From: Pyropia yezoensis
Lineage: Eukaryota; Rhodophyta; Bangiophyceae; Bangiales; Bangiaceae
DNA length: 64,000 bases
NCBI GenBank assembly: GCA_009829735.1
Contig: CM020619.1
Coordinates: 11,771,777-11,835,776, forward strand
Direction of reading: 5' to 3'
The notes beneath the pieces are model-generated. The model saw nothing but the letters and a program-made list of their open reading frames with translations, did no database searches and was not told the origin of the DNA. The translations under genes were made by a program, and so were the position numbers. Shown piece after piece: positions 62,427 to 64,000 of this stretch. The stretch's first letter is position 1, and each line of letters begins with the position of its first letter.

Positions 62427-64000
62427 CTAGGCGCGCATGCTAGACTCTCCCACTCCACGGCCCTCGCCCTCACGTGGAGTCGAGCGGCGAGACCCACGCC
62501 GATAACGGTCTCCACTCGTTGGAGGGGGCGGCGGCTCCAAGTCGGAACCGTCGCGTCCCTCACGGTCGCGCAAGTGGCGCCGACCGTGGCCACTCTTCTG
62601 CCTGGTCTTGCGCGCAAGTTTGCGACGCAGACGCTGGACAGACTCCGTCTCCGACGGGGTAGAGGACTCCGAAACGGAGTAAGACAACTCGTCTTCCGAC
62701 ACGGAAGGAGAGCGCCGCGAGTGTCGGCGACGACGGCGAGGAGGCGAGTATTCCCGGCTCGCGCGACGTTTGCCACGCCCAAGTGGGGCTGGCTGGGGCA
62801 TAATAGCCCCAATGCGAGCCAACTTGGCTGTCATAAACTCCGCCACCGACTCGCAACTCGTGGTCGCCACTGCAGTACGAACGCGCTCCTCAAGTTGAGG
62901 AGTCTCGCAACTTTGGAGGGTTGCGGTCGACGCGGCCAACCAGGAAATGGTGCGCACCAACGTGGTGATCATCATCTCTGAGGTTAGAGGCGTGGGCGGC
63001 AACACCAACTTGGGGTATACCGTCAGGAGGGTGGCCCCCAAGTTGGGGGACACCGGGGTGGAAGACTCCACGGCAACGCTGATCGGGATGTTCCCGTGAG
63101 GCTGGAAAGGAACAGGAGGAAGCGGAGGGGCACGCCAAGGTGGCGGTACCCGGGTGTAACTGCGACCCCGACTTGGGGCCCCCGCAGTAGGTTGAGTCAT
63201 ATGGTCATCATAGGACGGCACGGCCATAACTATGGGCTTGTCCGGGGGTGGCGCAGTGTGGCGATCCACCCCCGGGGCATACGGGTAGTCCCCGATGCCC
63301 AACCCCTCTCGTAGGACCACACGGCCGTCGTGAAGTTCACGAGCGACCCACACGAAATGGCGAAGTGCGCCATCGTCCTTGGGCCCCCGAGTGGGGCGGC
63401 GCAACTTGTGCTCAATGCTCTCCCACTCGATGAACTTATGGAGCCGGAGCATCTCCTCAAGTAGAGTGAGTTGTCCTGATGAGCACCCCTCAGCAACTAG
63501 CTGAGGGGTGAGCTGTTCCAAACCTTGGATGAGCCGGAGGGGGAGATGCCAGAGCATCCCCCGCCGCTGAACACAGGACACCCAGGTCGACATGACCTCG
63601 AGGAGCCACTGGGTGGCCAACATGGCCCACACCAGGTGATCAGGGCCAGCCGTCAACATGACGGAGCCGAAGTGGTCAAGCAACCGTGGCAACAACGCCG
63701 GGAACCCGTAGGGGACCTCAACATGAGGCCACCACTCGGGCTTCATCGGATAGAACTGCTCGTTACTGGCAGCAGACTGTTGAGGAAACTCAAGTTGAGC
63801 CGAGGTCACCAAGTAGGGACCTCGCCGGAAGTCTTTCTCCATCCGCACATCAAAGTGATGAGTGTGCGGATCGGCCTCGTGGAGGTACGGTGGGCGAGTT
63901 GCCACAGCGTCCCACGTGGAGGTCGGCAAGTCGCCGGGACCCGGGATAGTTCCCCCGCGGTCCACCATGGCCTTGGCACGCTGAACGTCCTCAACCTCCT
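62427..64000 (-). CDS. antisense ORF of element 5 (partial at window end)
   Basis: Open on the minus strand from the window end through PPYL, LVTSAQLEF and ATQWLLEVM, the proline-rich linker and the SR/RG-rich tail to the stop at 62427. No break is seen. The N-terminal about 120 residues lie beyond the window. The intergenic space to pol is 111 bp, as in the other copies, so the two genes converge tail to tail. Confidence 0.75.
   Translation of the reverse strand, partial: EVEDVQRAKAMVDRGGTIPGPGDLPTSTWDAVATRPPYLHEADPHTHHFDVRMEKDFRRGPYLVTSAQLEFPQQSAASNEQFYPMKPEWWPHVEVPYGFPALLPRLLDHFGSVMLTAGPDHLVWAMLATQWLLEVMSTWVSCVQRRGMLWHLPLRLIQGLEQLTPQLVAEGCSSGQLTLLEEMLRLHKFIEWESIEHKLRRPTRGPKDDGALRHFVWVARELHDGRVVLREGLGIGDYPYAPGVDRHTAPPPDKPIVMAVPSYDDHMTQPTAGAPSRGRSYTRVPPPWRAPPLPPVPFQPHGNIPISVAVESSTPVSPNLGATLLTVYPKLVLPPTPLTSEMMITTLVRTISWLAASTATLQSCETPQLEERVRTAVATTSCESVAEFMTAKLARIGAIMPQPAPLGRGKRRASREYSPPRRRRRHSRRSPSVSEDELSYSVSESSTPSETESVQRLRRKLARKTRQKSGHGRRHLRDREGRDGSDLEPPPPPTSGDRYRRGSRRSTPREGEGRGVGESSMRA

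Larger units (their letters stand above)
55801..64000 (+). mobile_element. Ty3/gypsy family I, element 5 (looks whole; continues past the window)
   Basis: 5' LTR, leader, gag, pol and antisense ORF in the standard order, all open as far as the window shows. The missing part is the N-terminal end of the antisense ORF, its palindromic spacer, polypurine tract and 3' LTR (about 1.2 kb expected). The left flank is AGAATC; the right target duplication is outside the window. Close to element 3 in pol. Confidence 0.94.

Noticed and set aside
1-64000. CRISPR arrays, tRNA or rRNA genes, bacterial operons
   Set aside because: Looked for by eye on both strands; none seen. The sequence has eukaryotic features throughout.

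Overview
The window is a GC-rich, repeat-dense piece of a eukaryotic nuclear genome. LTR retrotransposons dominate it, TATA boxes, Kozak-like starts and probable splice acceptors are present, and there are no bacterial operons, rRNA or tRNA genes. The host cannot be named from this sequence; an alga or another microbial eukaryote with a retrotransposon-rich genome is the best guess. Two runs of N (817-1116 and 26441-26940) are assembly gaps.

Layout. 1-816: end of an unrecognised gene, then AT-richer spacer. 1117-16078: two copies of one Ty3/gypsy chromodomain element (family I) facing each other as a large inverted repeat joined at 10318/10319. 16079-20657: a minus-strand host-like gene (or gene pair) with a TATA box, then poorly coding sequence. 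20658-24779: a 2.06 kb tandem duplication carrying a promoter-like module and the front of a two-finger zinc-finger gene. 25309-28676: remains of a second, distantly related Ty3/gypsy element (family II). 29211-47808: a family I copy (element 3) with a complete younger copy (element 4, 37213-46430) nested inside it, flanked by a perfect 5-bp target duplication. 47809-55800: an island of non-retroelement sequence with several small unrecognised genes, two of which look like paralogues. 55801-64000: a further family I copy (element 5) that looks whole as far as the window reaches.

A family I element runs LTR (about 469 bp), primer-binding site and hairpin-rich leader, gag with a CCHC knuckle, pol (protease, reverse transcriptase, RNase H, integrase, chromodomain) starting on an ATGA overlap with the gag stop, then a long ORF on the opposite strand, a palindrome-rich spacer, the polypurine tract and the 3' LTR. 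The opposite-strand ORF (about 647 codons from its first ATG) encodes a protein with an alpha-rich core, a proline-rich linker and an SR/RG-rich basic tail. I do not recognise it.

The strongest new observation is that family II, whose gag differs from that of family I, also carries a minus-strand ORF in the same place, and that the two antisense proteins share an ungapped block with conserved motif spacing. This suggests an old accessory gene kept in antisense orientation by at least two retrotransposon lineages of this genome.
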